Counted from the stretch's first letter, positions 48,055 to 57,207 are shown. The stretch: DNA of 64,000 nt from Sulfomarinibacter sp963741385 (GCA_963741385.1 CAVUHO010000010.1:434001-498000); one strand, 5' to 3'. A program made the numbers and translations. The notes: generated by a model not told the origin, from the sequence alone.

Positions 48055-48693
48055 ATGGGAAGAAAAAGAGCCATCACGGAGGAAGAGCGAGCGCTCAGGC
48101 GGCGGCGAATTCTGGACGCGACCGCAACCCTGCTCGCGCGATGGTCGCTCGACGACGTCAACGTCGATCGCATCGCCGACCTCGCCGGAATCGCCAAAGG
48201 CACCGTCTACATCTACTTCCGCACCCGGGAAGAGCTCGTGCTCGAGGTCTTTGATTGGCACCACCGCCTGTGGCTCGACGCCCTCGAGGCGGAACTGCTC
48301 GGCACGGTGGACCCGCTCGCTCCGCAACAGGTCGGTCGCTTGACGGTCTCGACATTGCTCGGCACCCCGTTGTTGTTGCGTCTCTATGGGCGTGTCAACG
48401 CCCTCTTCTGCGGAAGTGTCTCGGCCGAGGCGGCACACCGGTTCAGACTGCAGCAGTCACGGCGAATCGCGGCCGTCGCCAACGCGCTCGACGGGCGACT
48501 ACCCGATCTGACGACAGCTCGAGCGGAGCGGTGGCTCTTCCGATTCGAGGCGTTTGCTGCCGGGATTGCGCCCCTCGCCCAATCCCCTCGAGCTGTCACG
48601 GGTGCTCTCGCAGGCCCCGCGGCTCCGATCTTCGGCGTCGACCTGGAATCCGAGTTGCAATACGTCGCGGTTACGATGTTGTTGTCCCCATGA
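48055..48693 (+). CDS. TetR-family transcriptional regulator
   Basis: A 212-aa protein with an N-terminal HTH (ERALRRRRILDATATLLARWSLDDVNVDRIADLAGIAKGTVYIYFRTREELV) and a helical C-terminal domain without clear ligand signature (similar in outline to TetR_C with LRLYGRVNALFCG). It starts 5 bp after a perfect 27-bp palindrome. It lies 19 bp upstream of the VWFA gene, so the two probably share the promoter. Confidence 0.9.
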   Translation: MGRKRAITEEERALRRRRILDATATLLARWSLDDVNVDRIADLAGIAKGTVYIYFRTREELVLEVFDWHHRLWLDALEAELLGTVDPLAPQQVGRLTVSTLLGTPLLLRLYGRVNALFCGSVSAEAAHRFRLQQSRRIAAVANALDGRLPDLTTARAERWLFRFEAFAAGIAPLAQSPRAVTGALAGPAAPIFGVDLESELQYVAVTMLLSP

Positions 48694-48712
48694 GGAGAGA
48701 TCGGTGGTCACC

Positions 48713-50395
48713 ATGACAACAACCGCCCGCCGAGCGGCATTGCTCCTGATGACGGGCATCGTCGCCCTGGCCGGGGCGGTGGCTGCCCAGGAGGCACAGT
48801 TCACCGGCGAAGCCATGGTCAATGTCATCGAGTTGTCGGTGCGGGTCATCGATCCCGCCACCGGAACGGCGGTCACCGGGTTGACGAAAAAGGACTTCCG
48901 GATCTTCGAAAACGGACGCGCGGTGAAAATCTCGAACTTCGAGGAAGTCGACCGGACCACAGACACCGGCGGCGTGGCAGCCGCTAGCGGCGCGTCCGGC
49001 ACGCCGCCGCGACCGCTGGAGATGGTGTACTTCTTCGATCTCTACCTGATGCGAAAGGGAGAGCGCGATCGGGCCGTGGCGGCTCTCCGCGATCGCTACC
49101 AGACGTCGATACCGGCCGGCGAGGAAGTCTCGATCGTGGCCTTCGACGGTTCGCTGACCACCGGTGTCGACCGAAGTTCGGACCGCAGAAAGGTGCTCGA
49201 GGCGCTCGACGTGATCGCAAACATCGCGCCCCGCGGTATGGAGCACGAAGCCGCCTTCACCCAGGGGCTGGCGGACGGGCCGGTCACCGGCACCCGCGAC
49301 CGGTACTTTTACGAACGCAAGCAGCGGAGCGAGGAGTACCTCTTCGAACTCGAACGCCGGGTCGGACAGGTTGCAGGCGCCCTGTCCGCCACCATGGCCC
49401 GCTATGCGCGCGCCGACGCCCGCAAGATCCTGGTCGCGTTCACCCCTGGCCACCCGCGAACCCGCTGGGCGCCTGCCTACGCGTCGGTGGACTTTGCCAA
49501 CGACGCCGCCAAGTATCCAACCAAGGGCATGTGGACGGCGCTCGCCGCCGAAGCCTCCGATCTCGGCTTCACCCTCTATGCCATCGATTCATCAGGTATC
49601 CAGGGCGACACGACCGGCAACTCGACCGAGCCCGCAATCGACAGCGTCGACCGCTCGTCCGCAAATACCGGACCCTCCGGCACGACCACAACGGATGCTC
49701 GCGCCCCTCTTTCTGATGCAAACTACGCATTCGGATCGGACAACAAGCAGGAGAGCATCAGTCCCTGGATGGAGCGCGTCCGCAAGGATCTCCTCATTTC
49801 CGCCGCTTCCGACACCGGCGGGCAGGCCCTCTTCGCCGACCCGACCACCGCCGTCGCAACAGTATCTGCAGACCTCGACCACTCCTACTCACTCGCTTAT
49901 GTCGCCGACCACAGCGGCGACGGCAAGGCCCACACCATCGAGGTCAAGCTGCGCTCCAAACTGCCCTATGAACTCCAGTACCGCCGCACCTATGTGGATC
50001 GGACGCCGAGCGAACGCGCGGCGACGCGGCTCCGCTCGACCATGCTGTTCGGGGGCGACGCCAACCCGCTCGCCGTCCGCATCGAGCTCGGCGAACCCGA
50101 AGGGCGCCTGCGGATCGGCGCCGCGGGCTCGAAGCGGGTTCAGCTCCAGGTTCGGGTGAAGATCCCCATCGGGCGCCTCGAGATGGTCGAGCAGGGAGAC
50201 ACGTTCATCGGTCGGGTGGCGGTCACCGTCTTCAGCGAGGACGCCGCCGGGAACCAGTCCGCGCCCGTCAGCGGGATCACGCCGATCTCAATCCCGGCAC
50301 GCGAAATCAGCCAGGCCCGGGCCCGCGGGTATTTTTCCTATGTGCTTGACCGTCGAGCTCGAAGGCGGCCGCCAGAAACTCTGGGTGGGGGTTGA
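48713..50395 (+). CDS. Secreted VWFA-related protein, C-terminus frameshifted
   Basis: A 560-aa exported protein of the acidobacterial VWFA-related family. Signal peptide (1-25), an N-terminal domain (NVIELSVRVIDPATGTAVTGLTKKDFRIFENGRAVKISNFEEV), a VWFA-like domain (EMVYFFDLYLMRKGERDRAVAALRDRY through LLISAASDTGGQALF; the MIDAS motif is weak) and a C-terminal beta region. The frame ends in Arg-rich noise (DRRARRRPP), whereas another frame continues TVELEGGRQKLWVGVEDLLSN to a stop at 50445-50447, which fits the family end. One extra T near 50345 explains it. ATG 48713 follows GGAGAG. Confidence 0.85.
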   Translation: MTTTARRAALLLMTGIVALAGAVAAQEAQFTGEAMVNVIELSVRVIDPATGTAVTGLTKKDFRIFENGRAVKISNFEEVDRTTDTGGVAAASGASGTPPRPLEMVYFFDLYLMRKGERDRAVAALRDRYQTSIPAGEEVSIVAFDGSLTTGVDRSSDRRKVLEALDVIANIAPRGMEHEAAFTQGLADGPVTGTRDRYFYERKQRSEEYLFELERRVGQVAGALSATMARYARADARKILVAFTPGHPRTRWAPAYASVDFANDAAKYPTKGMWTALAAEASDLGFTLYAIDSSGIQGDTTGNSTEPAIDSVDRSSANTGPSGTTTTDARAPLSDANYAFGSDNKQESISPWMERVRKDLLISAASDTGGQALFADPTTAVATVSADLDHSYSLAYVADHSGDGKAHTIEVKLRSKLPYELQYRRTYVDRTPSERAATRLRSTMLFGGDANPLAVRIELGEPEGRLRIGAAGSKRVQLQVRVKIPIGRLEMVEQGDTFIGRVAVTVFSEDAAGNQSAPVSGITPISIPAREISQARARGYFSYVLDRRARRRPPETLGGG

Positions 50396-50445
50396 AGACC
50401 TGTTGTCGAACCGCACCAGCGTCATGCCGCAGCAGCTGGATCTGT

Positions 50446-50483
50446 AATTCATGGTTGTGGATATTCATCCACAACCATGAATT
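50446..50483. terminator. Perfect 17-bp hairpin between convergent genes
   Basis: Arms 50446-50462 and 50467-50483 are exact reverse complements (begin AATTCATGG, end CCATGAATT) around an ATTC loop. They overlap the stop codons of both the frame-corrected VWFA gene (+) and the next gene (-). It is probably a shared transcription stop or mRNA 3'-end stabiliser; there is no T-tract. Confidence 0.6.
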
Positions 50484-50871
50484 ACTGTGCGAGCTCCAGA
50501 CCGATGGGGTTGGAGGCCAGTTCGATAGCGCCAGGGAGGTGGCGCCCTTCGACCCAGACCACCCACTTCCCCTGGATGCCCTCCAACAGCCGACGCGAAA
50601 CCTTGGTCAGCTTGCCGAGATCGGAGATATCGGAAACCGGCCCCCATACCCCGTCTGCAGCCCCTTTCTCGACGGACCACACGGCCACCAACTCGTGGGG
50701 GCGCAAGATGGGCCCGAAATCACACTGCAGCTGCCACGGCGGAACGTCGATGACCCCGACGCTGCGGTCGTCGAGGAAGATCTCGACCGCCGCCACGCCG
50801 GGATCGACCGCCACCTGGACCATCTGGGTGTCGATCACCAACCACAGAAAAAGCGAAACAAATGTCACCAT
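50482..50871 (-). CDS. Small exported protein with PEGA/Ig-like domain
   Basis: A 129-aa protein with a hydrophobic N-terminus (TFVSLFLWLVI) and a beta domain resembling the repeats found beside acidobacterial VWFA proteins (VAAVEIFLDDRSVGVIDVPPWQLQCDFGPILRPHELVAVW). VEIFLDDR..G..PPW and DFGP..PHELVAV are the recognisable parts. It is convergent with the VWFA gene and they share a hairpin at their ends. The start lacks a strong ribosome-binding site, so the start is uncertain. The function is unknown. Confidence 0.6.
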   Translation of the reverse strand: MVTFVSLFLWLVIDTQMVQVAVDPGVAAVEIFLDDRSVGVIDVPPWQLQCDFGPILRPHELVAVWSVEKGAADGVWGPVSDISDLGKLTKVSRRLLEGIQGKWVVWVEGRHLPGAIELASNPIGLELAQ

Positions 50872-50981
50872 GACAATCGGTTACAATAGTCTAGTATTTC
50901 CCCGGCACCCAAAAAAGGGGGCTGCCTCATCGGATGCATCGCCTACAATCGACGTGCCGCCGCGGCGGTATTGGAGAGATC

Positions 50982-51341
50982 ATGAGAATCTTCCTCAGAC
51001 GGCTCATTTTCATTCTCATCATCGCCATCATTGCGATGATGCTGTGGAACCAAAGGGACCGCATCGCTCTGCTGAGCAACAACAACCTCAGAATCCAGGG
51101 GGACTGGTATCGCGTCGAGATGAACTTCAAGGGGACGGATGTCTACACCTTTTCGGAGCGGCTGATCTCCGTCAACAATGAAGTGCAGGGCTCGTACGAG
51201 CTGCGATCCAACGACAAGCTCGAGGTGAACCTCAACGGCACGATCACGGACTACGTCCTTTCATTCGACGACGATGACAACATGGTGTGGTCGGTCGAGG
51301 TGAGAGGAAAAACCATTCCCTCCGTGCGCTGGCGACGCTGA
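50982..51341 (+). CDS. Small membrane-anchored hypothetical protein
   Basis: A 119-aa protein: one N-terminal TM (residues about 6-23, RRLIFILIIAIIAMMLWN) and a beta-rich extracytoplasmic domain (LRIQGDWYRVEMNFKG, VYTFSERLISVNNEVQGSYELRSNDKLEVNLNGTITDYVLSF). It resembles lipocalin-like or DUF-type single domains but I do not recognise a family. The ATG follows GGAGAG. The GGDEF gene starts 33 bp downstream. Confidence 0.68.
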   Translation: MRIFLRRLIFILIIAIIAMMLWNQRDRIALLSNNNLRIQGDWYRVEMNFKGTDVYTFSERLISVNNEVQGSYELRSNDKLEVNLNGTITDYVLSFDDDDNMVWSVEVRGKTIPSVRWRR

Positions 51342-51374
51342 CCCGCCGGTTCAGACCTTGCCTACCCGTCGAAT

Positions 51375-52610
51375 GTGTCGCACCTCAATCGTCCTGTGAG
51401 GGGCGCCGGCGTCATCACGGTCCTCCTCGGCGGGCTGCCGGTACTCGTCGCCTGGGTCGCCGGGCTCACCGGTCTGCTCGAGACCCATCGCCCGGTCACC
51501 GATGTCATCGCCGAGGCGCTCGCTCTGCTCTTGATCGTGCTCGCGTGGCGCTTTCATCGGGGCCGTCTGGCGGTGGCTGCGCTGCTGGTGGGCGCCTCGA
51601 ACTTCCTGGCCCGCGGTCCTCTGGCGGATGCCCCCGCCGGGGCCGGCGCCACAATTCTGGTCCTCGCCGTTCCGGTCCTCCTGGCACTGCTCGCGTTGCT
51701 TCCCGAACGCCCGATCGGGCACTTCCAGATCGTGGCCTTGGTGATCACTGTCCTGGCTCTGAGCTTGATTGCAGCGGCCGCCGGCGGCGCCGTCTCGCCG
51801 GCGGCCGGGAACCGCGCGCTGCCGGACCTCGCCCTGTTCCTGGCCGCCCCGGATGTCGCGCGGTTGGTTTTCCTGATTGCCGCCGCGTTCGTGGCACTCG
51901 CCTTTGCCGCTCGCCGGGAGGCCTTCGAGGGCGCGTTGCTGTGGGTGCTCGCAGCGGCGGCGCTCGCCCTGCTGCCGGGCCAGGGCCCTGCGGCGTCCAC
52001 TCTCGCGCTCGGCGCCGCTCAGGTCGTTCTGCTCCTCGGCGTGATCGAAGATTCCTACCGTCTGGCCTACCACGACCAACTCACCGAGCTTCCGGGTCGC
52101 CGTGCGCTGGAGGAGGCCTTGCAAACCCTCGAAGGCGACTACGCCATCGCGATGGTCGATGTCGACCACTTCAAACGCTTCAACGACCGGCACGGCCACA
52201 AGGCCGGAGATGAGGCATTGCGGATGGTCGCCACCGAACTGCACAGGGTCAAGGGTGGGGGGCGCGCCTTCCGGTATGGCGGGGAGGAGTTCGCCATCCT
52301 GTTTCCGGGAGCGACCCCGGCGGCCTCCCGTGAACACCTCGAGGTGGTGCGGTCCGCCATCGCCAACCGCAAGTTCGCTCTCCGGTCACAGGACCGCCCA
52401 CGAAAGAAACCCGACAGACCGAAGAAACCGGCGCAGCCGGCTCACCTCATCTCGGTCGCGGTCAGCATCGGCGTCGCCGGTCCGAACGCACGCCACAGCA
52501 CTCCGGACACGGTTCTCCGGGCGGCCGACCGCGCGCTCTACCGGGCCAAGAACGCGGGGCGCAACCGGGTCGTCTCCGAGGGCGACACCAGGGCCGTCAG
52601 CAAAAGATAG
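51375..52610 (+). CDS. Membrane diguanylate cyclase (GGDEF)
   Basis: A 411-aa protein with about seven or eight TM helices (residues 10-215) and a C-terminal GGDEF domain: YHDQLTELPGRRALEE, VDVDHFKRFNDRHGHKAGDEALRMV, RYGGEEFAILFPG and the ISVAVSIGVAG strand. The active site GGEEF is intact, so it should make cyclic di-GMP. A Lys/Pro insertion (RPRKKPDRPKKP) interrupts the domain before the last strand. No RxxD inhibitory site stands out. The GTG start at 51375 is tentative; no clear ribosome-binding site is visible. Confidence 0.88.
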   Translation: MSHLNRPVRGAGVITVLLGGLPVLVAWVAGLTGLLETHRPVTDVIAEALALLLIVLAWRFHRGRLAVAALLVGASNFLARGPLADAPAGAGATILVLAVPVLLALLALLPERPIGHFQIVALVITVLALSLIAAAAGGAVSPAAGNRALPDLALFLAAPDVARLVFLIAAAFVALAFAARREAFEGALLWVLAAAALALLPGQGPAASTLALGAAQVVLLLGVIEDSYRLAYHDQLTELPGRRALEEALQTLEGDYAIAMVDVDHFKRFNDRHGHKAGDEALRMVATELHRVKGGGRAFRYGGEEFAILFPGATPAASREHLEVVRSAIANRKFALRSQDRPRKKPDRPKKPAQPAHLISVAVSIGVAGPNARHSTPDTVLRAADRALYRAKNAGRNRVVSEGDTRAVSKR

Positions 52611-52611
52611 A

Positions 52612-53511
52612 TCATCCCCGGGTGAGCACCGACAGCCCGAGGGCTGCGGCGAGCAGGGTGTTGGTGGCGAGGTTCCACACCACATTGGCGGCGAGGGCGG
52701 GAATCGGAACCGGCGACGAGGGGTCCGAAAAGGCCCACCGCAGAGGCTTGGCCAGCAAGAGCGACGGCAACAGGGCCACCAGGCACAGCGGCGGCAGGGC
52801 GTGGACCGCGACTCCGGCCACGATCGCCGCCGGAGTCGCCAGCCCCGCAGCAACATAGACCCATGCCGCGACCTTGCGACCGAGCAGGATCACGAGATTG
52901 CGGCGGCCGCCTCCCCGATCCGCCGCCTCGTCGGGAAATTCATTGAGAAAGAGGAGGTTGAAGGTCATGAAAAAGGCCGGCGCCGCGGTCCACGCCGCGG
53001 CCTCGCTCCAGGAGCCGTTCTGCACCAGCGCGGTGCCGATGACCGGGCCTGCGCCGAGCCCGAAACCCGCAGCCATCTCGCCGATGCCGATCCGCGCGAG
53101 CACGTCGGTGTAGGCCACAACGGAAACCGCCCCGGCCAGGATGATCGGCAGCAGTACCCACCCCACCTGCCGCAGGAACCACACGCCGATGACGAGGCCC
53201 ACGATCGAGCAGACAACACCGAACCAGAACGCCGTCGTGGTGCTCATGCTGCCGGACGGCAGCGTTCCGCTGCCACCGGAAAAAGGAGTGCGTTCGGTGT
53301 GGAGATCGATGCCGGTGCGCATATCGCTCCACTCGTTCAAGATGTTGACCGCCATGTGCAACGCCACGAGGCCGACCACGGCGAGCAGCGTCCGCGGCCA
53401 GGAGAAGGCCCCATTCCACGCAGCGGCCGCCGCGCCACTCGCCACCAGGGTCGGCGGCAGCAGGAGAAAAGGGGCTCGCGCGACACCGGCAAAGGAACTG
53501 ACGCTGGTCAT
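52612..53511 (-). CDS. UbiA-family prenyltransferase (MenA-like)
   Basis: A 299-aa integral membrane enzyme with about eight or nine TM helices. The Mg-prenyl-diphosphate motifs are NILNEWSDMRTGID and NEFPDEAADRGGGRRNL. The context in the sequence (TPFSGGSGTLPSGSM) is typical of 1,4-dihydroxy-2-naphthoate prenyltransferase relatives. It probably acts in quinone synthesis, but no men or ubi gene is adjacent and the acceptor is uncertain. It is convergent with the GGDEF gene. Confidence 0.85.
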   Translation of the reverse strand: MTSVSSFAGVARAPFLLLPPTLVASGAAAAAWNGAFSWPRTLLAVVGLVALHMAVNILNEWSDMRTGIDLHTERTPFSGGSGTLPSGSMSTTTAFWFGVVCSIVGLVIGVWFLRQVGWVLLPIILAGAVSVVAYTDVLARIGIGEMAAGFGLGAGPVIGTALVQNGSWSEAAAWTAAPAFFMTFNLLFLNEFPDEAADRGGGRRNLVILLGRKVAAWVYVAAGLATPAAIVAGVAVHALPPLCLVALLPSLLLAKPLRWAFSDPSSPVPIPALAANVVWNLATNTLLAAALGLSVLTRG

Positions 53512-53559
53512 GCCGGGAGTTTATCGCAGCGTCGCACCGGACGTTCGAGCGTCACCGCT

Positions 53560-54453
53560 TCACCCTGACCGTGGGAGGCGGTAGGGTTCGATCTGAACCA
53601 CGGCGTCCGCCACATCGGGGCCGTCTTCCACGAGCTTGCGGCGCACCGCCCTGGCGATGGCGTGGCCTTCGGCAACGCTGAGTCCGCCGTCAACCTCGAC
53701 GTGGAGGTCGACTGCCAGCGAAGCGCCGACGTACCGCGTGCGAACCGCGTGCGCCGCCTCGACACCATCCACCTCGAGTGCCAATTTCTCGATCCGACGA
53801 CGGTCGTCCGCGGGCGCCCCAGCATCGACCAGTTGGTCGAGCGCCGGACGCAGGATGCGCCACGCCACCTGCAGGATCAGGAGGCACACCACGATGGCGC
53901 CGACCCTGTCGACCACCGCCCATTCGGGAACGATCAACGACACCGCAACCGCCACCGCCGCCGGGACCGACGAGATCGCGTCGGAGCGGTGATGCCACGC
54001 GTTGGCCACCAGGGCCGGGGAGTGCACCTCCCGACCCACCGCGGCCGTCCAGCGGTACATCCACTCCTTGATGACGATCGAGGCCAGCGCCGCAACCAGC
54101 GCGATGTCCGAAGGCGGCAACGTAGAGTGGTGACGAAGACCGCGGATCGCCTCCACCCCCATCCCCACCGCAACCCCGCCGACCGCGAGACCGATCGCCA
54201 CCGTGATTACGGTTTCGATGCGTCCATGCCCGTGCGGGTGGTTTTCATCGGCGGGCGCCGACCAGTAGCGAACCCCCAGGATCACGGCGATGTCGGTGAC
54301 CGTGTCGGACAGACTGTGGACGGCGTCGGCGAGGACCGCCTGGCTGTGTCCGACGACTCCGGCGGCCGCCTTGGCCGCCGCCAACAGCAGGTTGATGATG
54401 AGTCCGACCCACCCGACAGTGCGCACCCGAGACTGCGGCGTCCGCTCTCCCAT
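53560..54453 (-). CDS. Cation diffusion facilitator (CDF) metal exporter
   Basis: A 297-aa protein with six TM helices and a cytoplasmic C-terminal domain (from about 210). The metal sites are in VLADAVHSLSDTVTD (HxxxD with SLSD) and NAWHHRSDAISS (HxxxD), typical for Zn/Fe/Mn export. DENHPHGHGRIE is the His-rich loop. The C-terminal ferredoxin-like domain (VDLHVEVDGGLSVAEGHAIARAVRR) is complete. The spacer to the MOSC gene is 12 bp. Confidence 0.94.
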   Translation of the reverse strand: MGERTPQSRVRTVGWVGLIINLLLAAAKAAAGVVGHSQAVLADAVHSLSDTVTDIAVILGVRYWSAPADENHPHGHGRIETVITVAIGLAVGGVAVGMGVEAIRGLRHHSTLPPSDIALVAALASIVIKEWMYRWTAAVGREVHSPALVANAWHHRSDAISSVPAAVAVAVSLIVPEWAVVDRVGAIVVCLLILQVAWRILRPALDQLVDAGAPADDRRRIEKLALEVDGVEAAHAVRTRYVGASLAVDLHVEVDGGLSVAEGHAIARAVRRKLVEDGPDVADAVVQIEPYRLPRSG

Positions 54454-54465
54454 CGGCGTATTCTA

Positions 54466-55293
54466 TCAGTTGTCGCAGAATGGGCTCGAATGTCGATGAA
54501 GATCCAGAATCCCGACCTGGTCACCGATCTTCACCGCACCGACGCCGCGATGAACGAGATTCTGCCCGAACAGGATCTGCCCGTCCTGCAGCCGATAGGT
54601 GGCCAGCGTCTGCAGCGGCTCGCGACCCCGCTCACCAGACTGTTGGTTGGTGGTTGTCACGACACAGCGCGAGCACGGTTTGACGACCGCGAAGTCGACT
54701 TCGCCGATACGAACCGACCCCCAGCTGTCTTCGTCGTGCGGCTTGCAGCCGTCGACGACGATGTTGGGCCGGAAACGGTCCATCGGCACGGGGAGGTTGA
54801 GACGGTTATTGAGCTGTTGCAGCGACGCTTCCGAAATGAGGAGAAACGGGTAGGCGTCGGCAAAGGACACCCTGTCGCCGGGCTGGGCGGCGGTGCCGCC
54901 GAGCGGGCGCGCGTCGTCGTCGGCCAGGCGCACCAACCGCGCACCGACCCCGAGGTGGTCAGCAAACCACGCCGCTGCGGTGACGCCCTCGTTGATCGCA
55001 TCGCACTCGTCCCCCCACACCGTGACCCGGACCGGCAATTGGGTATCGCGCTCCAACGCCACGTGGAGATCGGACAGATGGGGAGCGGACAGCAAGAGCC
55101 CGTCTTCGGCCAGTTTCACCCTCACCAGCGCCAACCGCGGATGTTCGCGTTGGCTCAGGAAGCGGCCATCCTCGCCCACCACCATCCACCGCCGGTCCCA
55201 CTGAAACCCGGTCGCCGTGACCGCTGCGGCATCCACCTGGATGCCGCCGCATGACTTTACGGGATAGACGTACAGGCCGCTGACGTGGATCAC
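54466..55293 (-). CDS. MOSC-domain protein (YcbX-like)
   Basis: A 275-aa protein: an N-terminal MOSC beta-barrel (VSGLYVYPVKSCGGIQVDAAAVTATGFQWDRRWMVV) and a C-terminal MOSC domain (DAYPFLLISEASLQQLN, MDRFRPNIVVDGC, VKPCSRCVVTTTNQQSGERG). The Cys in KPCSRC is the one proposed to bind the molybdenum cofactor or sulfur. YcbX-type proteins reduce N-hydroxylated bases using Moco. The GTG start overlaps the pheA stop (GTGA), so the two are coupled. Confidence 0.9.
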   Translation of the reverse strand: MIHVSGLYVYPVKSCGGIQVDAAAVTATGFQWDRRWMVVGEDGRFLSQREHPRLALVRVKLAEDGLLLSAPHLSDLHVALERDTQLPVRVTVWGDECDAINEGVTAAAWFADHLGVGARLVRLADDDARPLGGTAAQPGDRVSFADAYPFLLISEASLQQLNNRLNLPVPMDRFRPNIVVDGCKPHDEDSWGSVRIGEVDFAVVKPCSRCVVTTTNQQSGERGREPLQTLATYRLQDGQILFGQNLVHRGVGAVKIGDQVGILDLHRHSSPFCDN

Positions 55294-56468
55294 TCGTCCC
55301 GTCCGTTGTAACGATCGACCGCGCCGGCGGCGGTCGTGCGCGCCGGGTAGCTGCCCAGCACTCTCAAATAAGGACACTCCCGCCTCAGCTCGGCGATCCC
55401 GAGGGCGGCCGACTCAGAGTCGACGGACCCCTCGATATCGACGTAGAAGAGATACTCCCACGGACGACTCGGCACCGGGCGCGACTCGAGCTTGGTCAGG
55501 TTGAGCCCGTGTTCGGCGAGGAGGTTGAGACAGTGGGCCAGCGCCCCCTCGCGGTGGGGCGTGGTCAGGACCAGTGAGGTCTTGGCCGGGATCCGCGGAT
55601 CGAGCTCGATCTCGAGACCGGATATGACCACGAAACGCGTCCAGTTCTCCTCCTGATCAGCGATGCCCTCGGCCAGTACCCGGAGCCCGTAGGTTTCCGC
55701 CGCTTCATAGCTCGCGATAGCGGCCTGGGTCGGTTGGCCTGCCCGCCGCACCTCGCGCGCCGCCGCCGCGGTGTCCTCGAACGCTACCAGTTCGATCCCT
55801 TCGAAACCGGTGAGAAAGTTCGAGCACTGGGTCAGCGCCTGGGGATGGGAGAGCACCCGGCTCAGAGTCGCCGTCCGGGCGCCCGCTAAACCGAGCAGAC
55901 AGTGGCGCACGTGCAGGATCTCTTCGCCGACGATCCTGAGGTCGGTTTGGCGCAGGAGGTCGTAGGTCTGGTTGATCGAACCCGCGGTGGTGTTCTCGAT
56001 GGGCAGAAAGGCGTAGCCCACCTCTCCGCTCTCGGCCATCGCCAGTGCCTCGGCGAACGTGCGTTGACCGACGAACTCCATCGACGACGATCGAGCAGCA
56101 AAATATTTGGTTGCCGCGAGTTGACTGTAGGACGCCTCGATTCCCTGAAAAGCCACCCGTCGCGCCCCACGCGCCGACCTTTCCACCTGGTCGCGTTTGA
56201 GCAGGGCCTCTTCCTGGGCTTTGAGAGACATCGCGATGATCTCGCGGAAGATCTCGTGGGTTCGAAATCCGTCAAGCCCCAGCTCGCGGGCCCATCCCTC
56301 AACCCGGGCGAGAAGCTCCGTCTCACGTTCGTGATCGCGCAGGAATGAAAGACCCTCCGCCTTGATCTGTGCGATCCCGGCCACCGTCTCCAGTCGATCC
56401 CGCAGGACCTCGAGCAGGCGCCGATCGACCTCGTCCAACTTGCCGCGAAGGCTCGCCAGCGTGTTCAT
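55290..56468 (-). CDS. pheA: Bifunctional chorismate mutase / prephenate dehydratase
   Basis: A 392-aa P-protein. Residues about 1-85 form an AroQ chorismate mutase (SLRGKLDEVDRRLLEVLRDRLETVAGIAQIK). Residues about 110-290 form prephenate dehydratase (VAFQGIEASYSQLAA, GYAFLPIENTTAGSINQTYDLL, VLSHPQALTQCSNFL, ENWTRFVVI). A C-terminal ACT domain (KTSLVLTTPHREGALAHCLNLLAEHGLNLTKLESRP) gives phenylalanine feedback control. The start at 56468 begins just before the mutase helix. It makes phenylpyruvate for phenylalanine synthesis. Confidence 0.95.
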   Translation of the reverse strand: MNTLASLRGKLDEVDRRLLEVLRDRLETVAGIAQIKAEGLSFLRDHERETELLARVEGWARELGLDGFRTHEIFREIIAMSLKAQEEALLKRDQVERSARGARRVAFQGIEASYSQLAATKYFAARSSSMEFVGQRTFAEALAMAESGEVGYAFLPIENTTAGSINQTYDLLRQTDLRIVGEEILHVRHCLLGLAGARTATLSRVLSHPQALTQCSNFLTGFEGIELVAFEDTAAAAREVRRAGQPTQAAIASYEAAETYGLRVLAEGIADQEENWTRFVVISGLEIELDPRIPAKTSLVLTTPHREGALAHCLNLLAEHGLNLTKLESRPVPSRPWEYLFYVDIEGSVDSESAALGIAELRRECPYLRVLGSYPARTTAAGAVDRYNGRDE

Positions 56469-56500
56469 GGGTGGGAATTGTACAGGTACACTCGTGGGGG

Positions 56501-57121
56501 ATGACCACCGACAACCTTTTTGCCGCGGTAGCGATTGCGGTAGTGCTGATCGGGCTCGCTGTAGCTGTAGCAATGATACGAAGGGTGGGCCGAAAACGCC
56601 TCATCCGGTTGGCGCCGGCCTTCGATTTCGGGACCTGTAAAAAAGTGGGCCCTTTCGGCATGACGGTCACAGGCCTTTACGGTGGTTTCACCTGCCGCTA
56701 CACCATCCACCCGGCATCACAACACAACCCCGGCGGGGCGTCGCTGCGCCTTGGAGTGACCGGCGCGGGCGCGTGGTCGGCGGATGTGGCCGGCGCCGGC
56801 TCCCGCCTGTTGGTGAAGATGGGCGTCCTCCGGGATCTGGAGACCGGCGACCCTGATCTCGATCTCCGGCTTCGGTTCACGGCCGATGACGAGAGTGGGC
56901 TGCGCTCGATGTTTGGCGCCGACCACGTTCGCACCGCGTTTCGGAATGTGCTCGCGACCGAGAACTTTGTCGGGGTCCAGTGTCGGACCGACCGCCTCGA
57001 GACCCGTTGGAGGCCGCGAGACCGCCGTCTCGACGAGGACGGCGACATCCTGAGGAAACGCCTCGACGCGGTCGCCGGTCTCGCCGCGGCCTGCGGCTAT
57101 GTGCCGCGAATGGCCTCCTGA
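56501..57121 (+). CDS. Membrane-anchored hypothetical protein
   Basis: A 206-aa protein with one N-terminal TM (about residues 5-26, LFAAVAIAVVLIGLAVAVAMI) and a cytoplasmic or periplasmic domain (FDFGTCKKVGPFGMTVTGLYGGFTCRYTIHPASQHNPGGASLRLGV ... HVRTAFRNVLATENFVGVQCRTDRLETRW). I do not recognise a family. It is divergent from pheA with a 32-bp spacer and is monocistronic. The pattern of beta strands and a helical end resembles small adhesion-type or DUF domains; no catalytic motif is evident. Confidence 0.65.
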   Translation: MTTDNLFAAVAIAVVLIGLAVAVAMIRRVGRKRLIRLAPAFDFGTCKKVGPFGMTVTGLYGGFTCRYTIHPASQHNPGGASLRLGVTGAGAWSADVAGAGSRLLVKMGVLRDLETGDPDLDLRLRFTADDESGLRSMFGADHVRTAFRNVLATENFVGVQCRTDRLETRWRPRDRRLDEDGDILRKRLDAVAGLAAACGYVPRMAS

Positions 57122-57179
57122 CGGCGTTCCGAGGCGCTGCGCGGTGTTCCTCCGGCCGGCTCCAGAGACCTCGATCCGT

Positions 57180-57207
57180 TTGAAATCCGTAATTTTGTTG
57201 TTATATT
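57180..57207 (+). promoter_or_regulatory. Sigma-70-type promoter of the RRM gene
   Basis: -35 TTGAAA (57180-57185), 16-bp spacer, -10 TATATT (57202-57207). The transcript would have a leader of about 110 nt before the ATG at 57325, long enough for structure-based control as in cold-induced genes. Confidence 0.7.
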
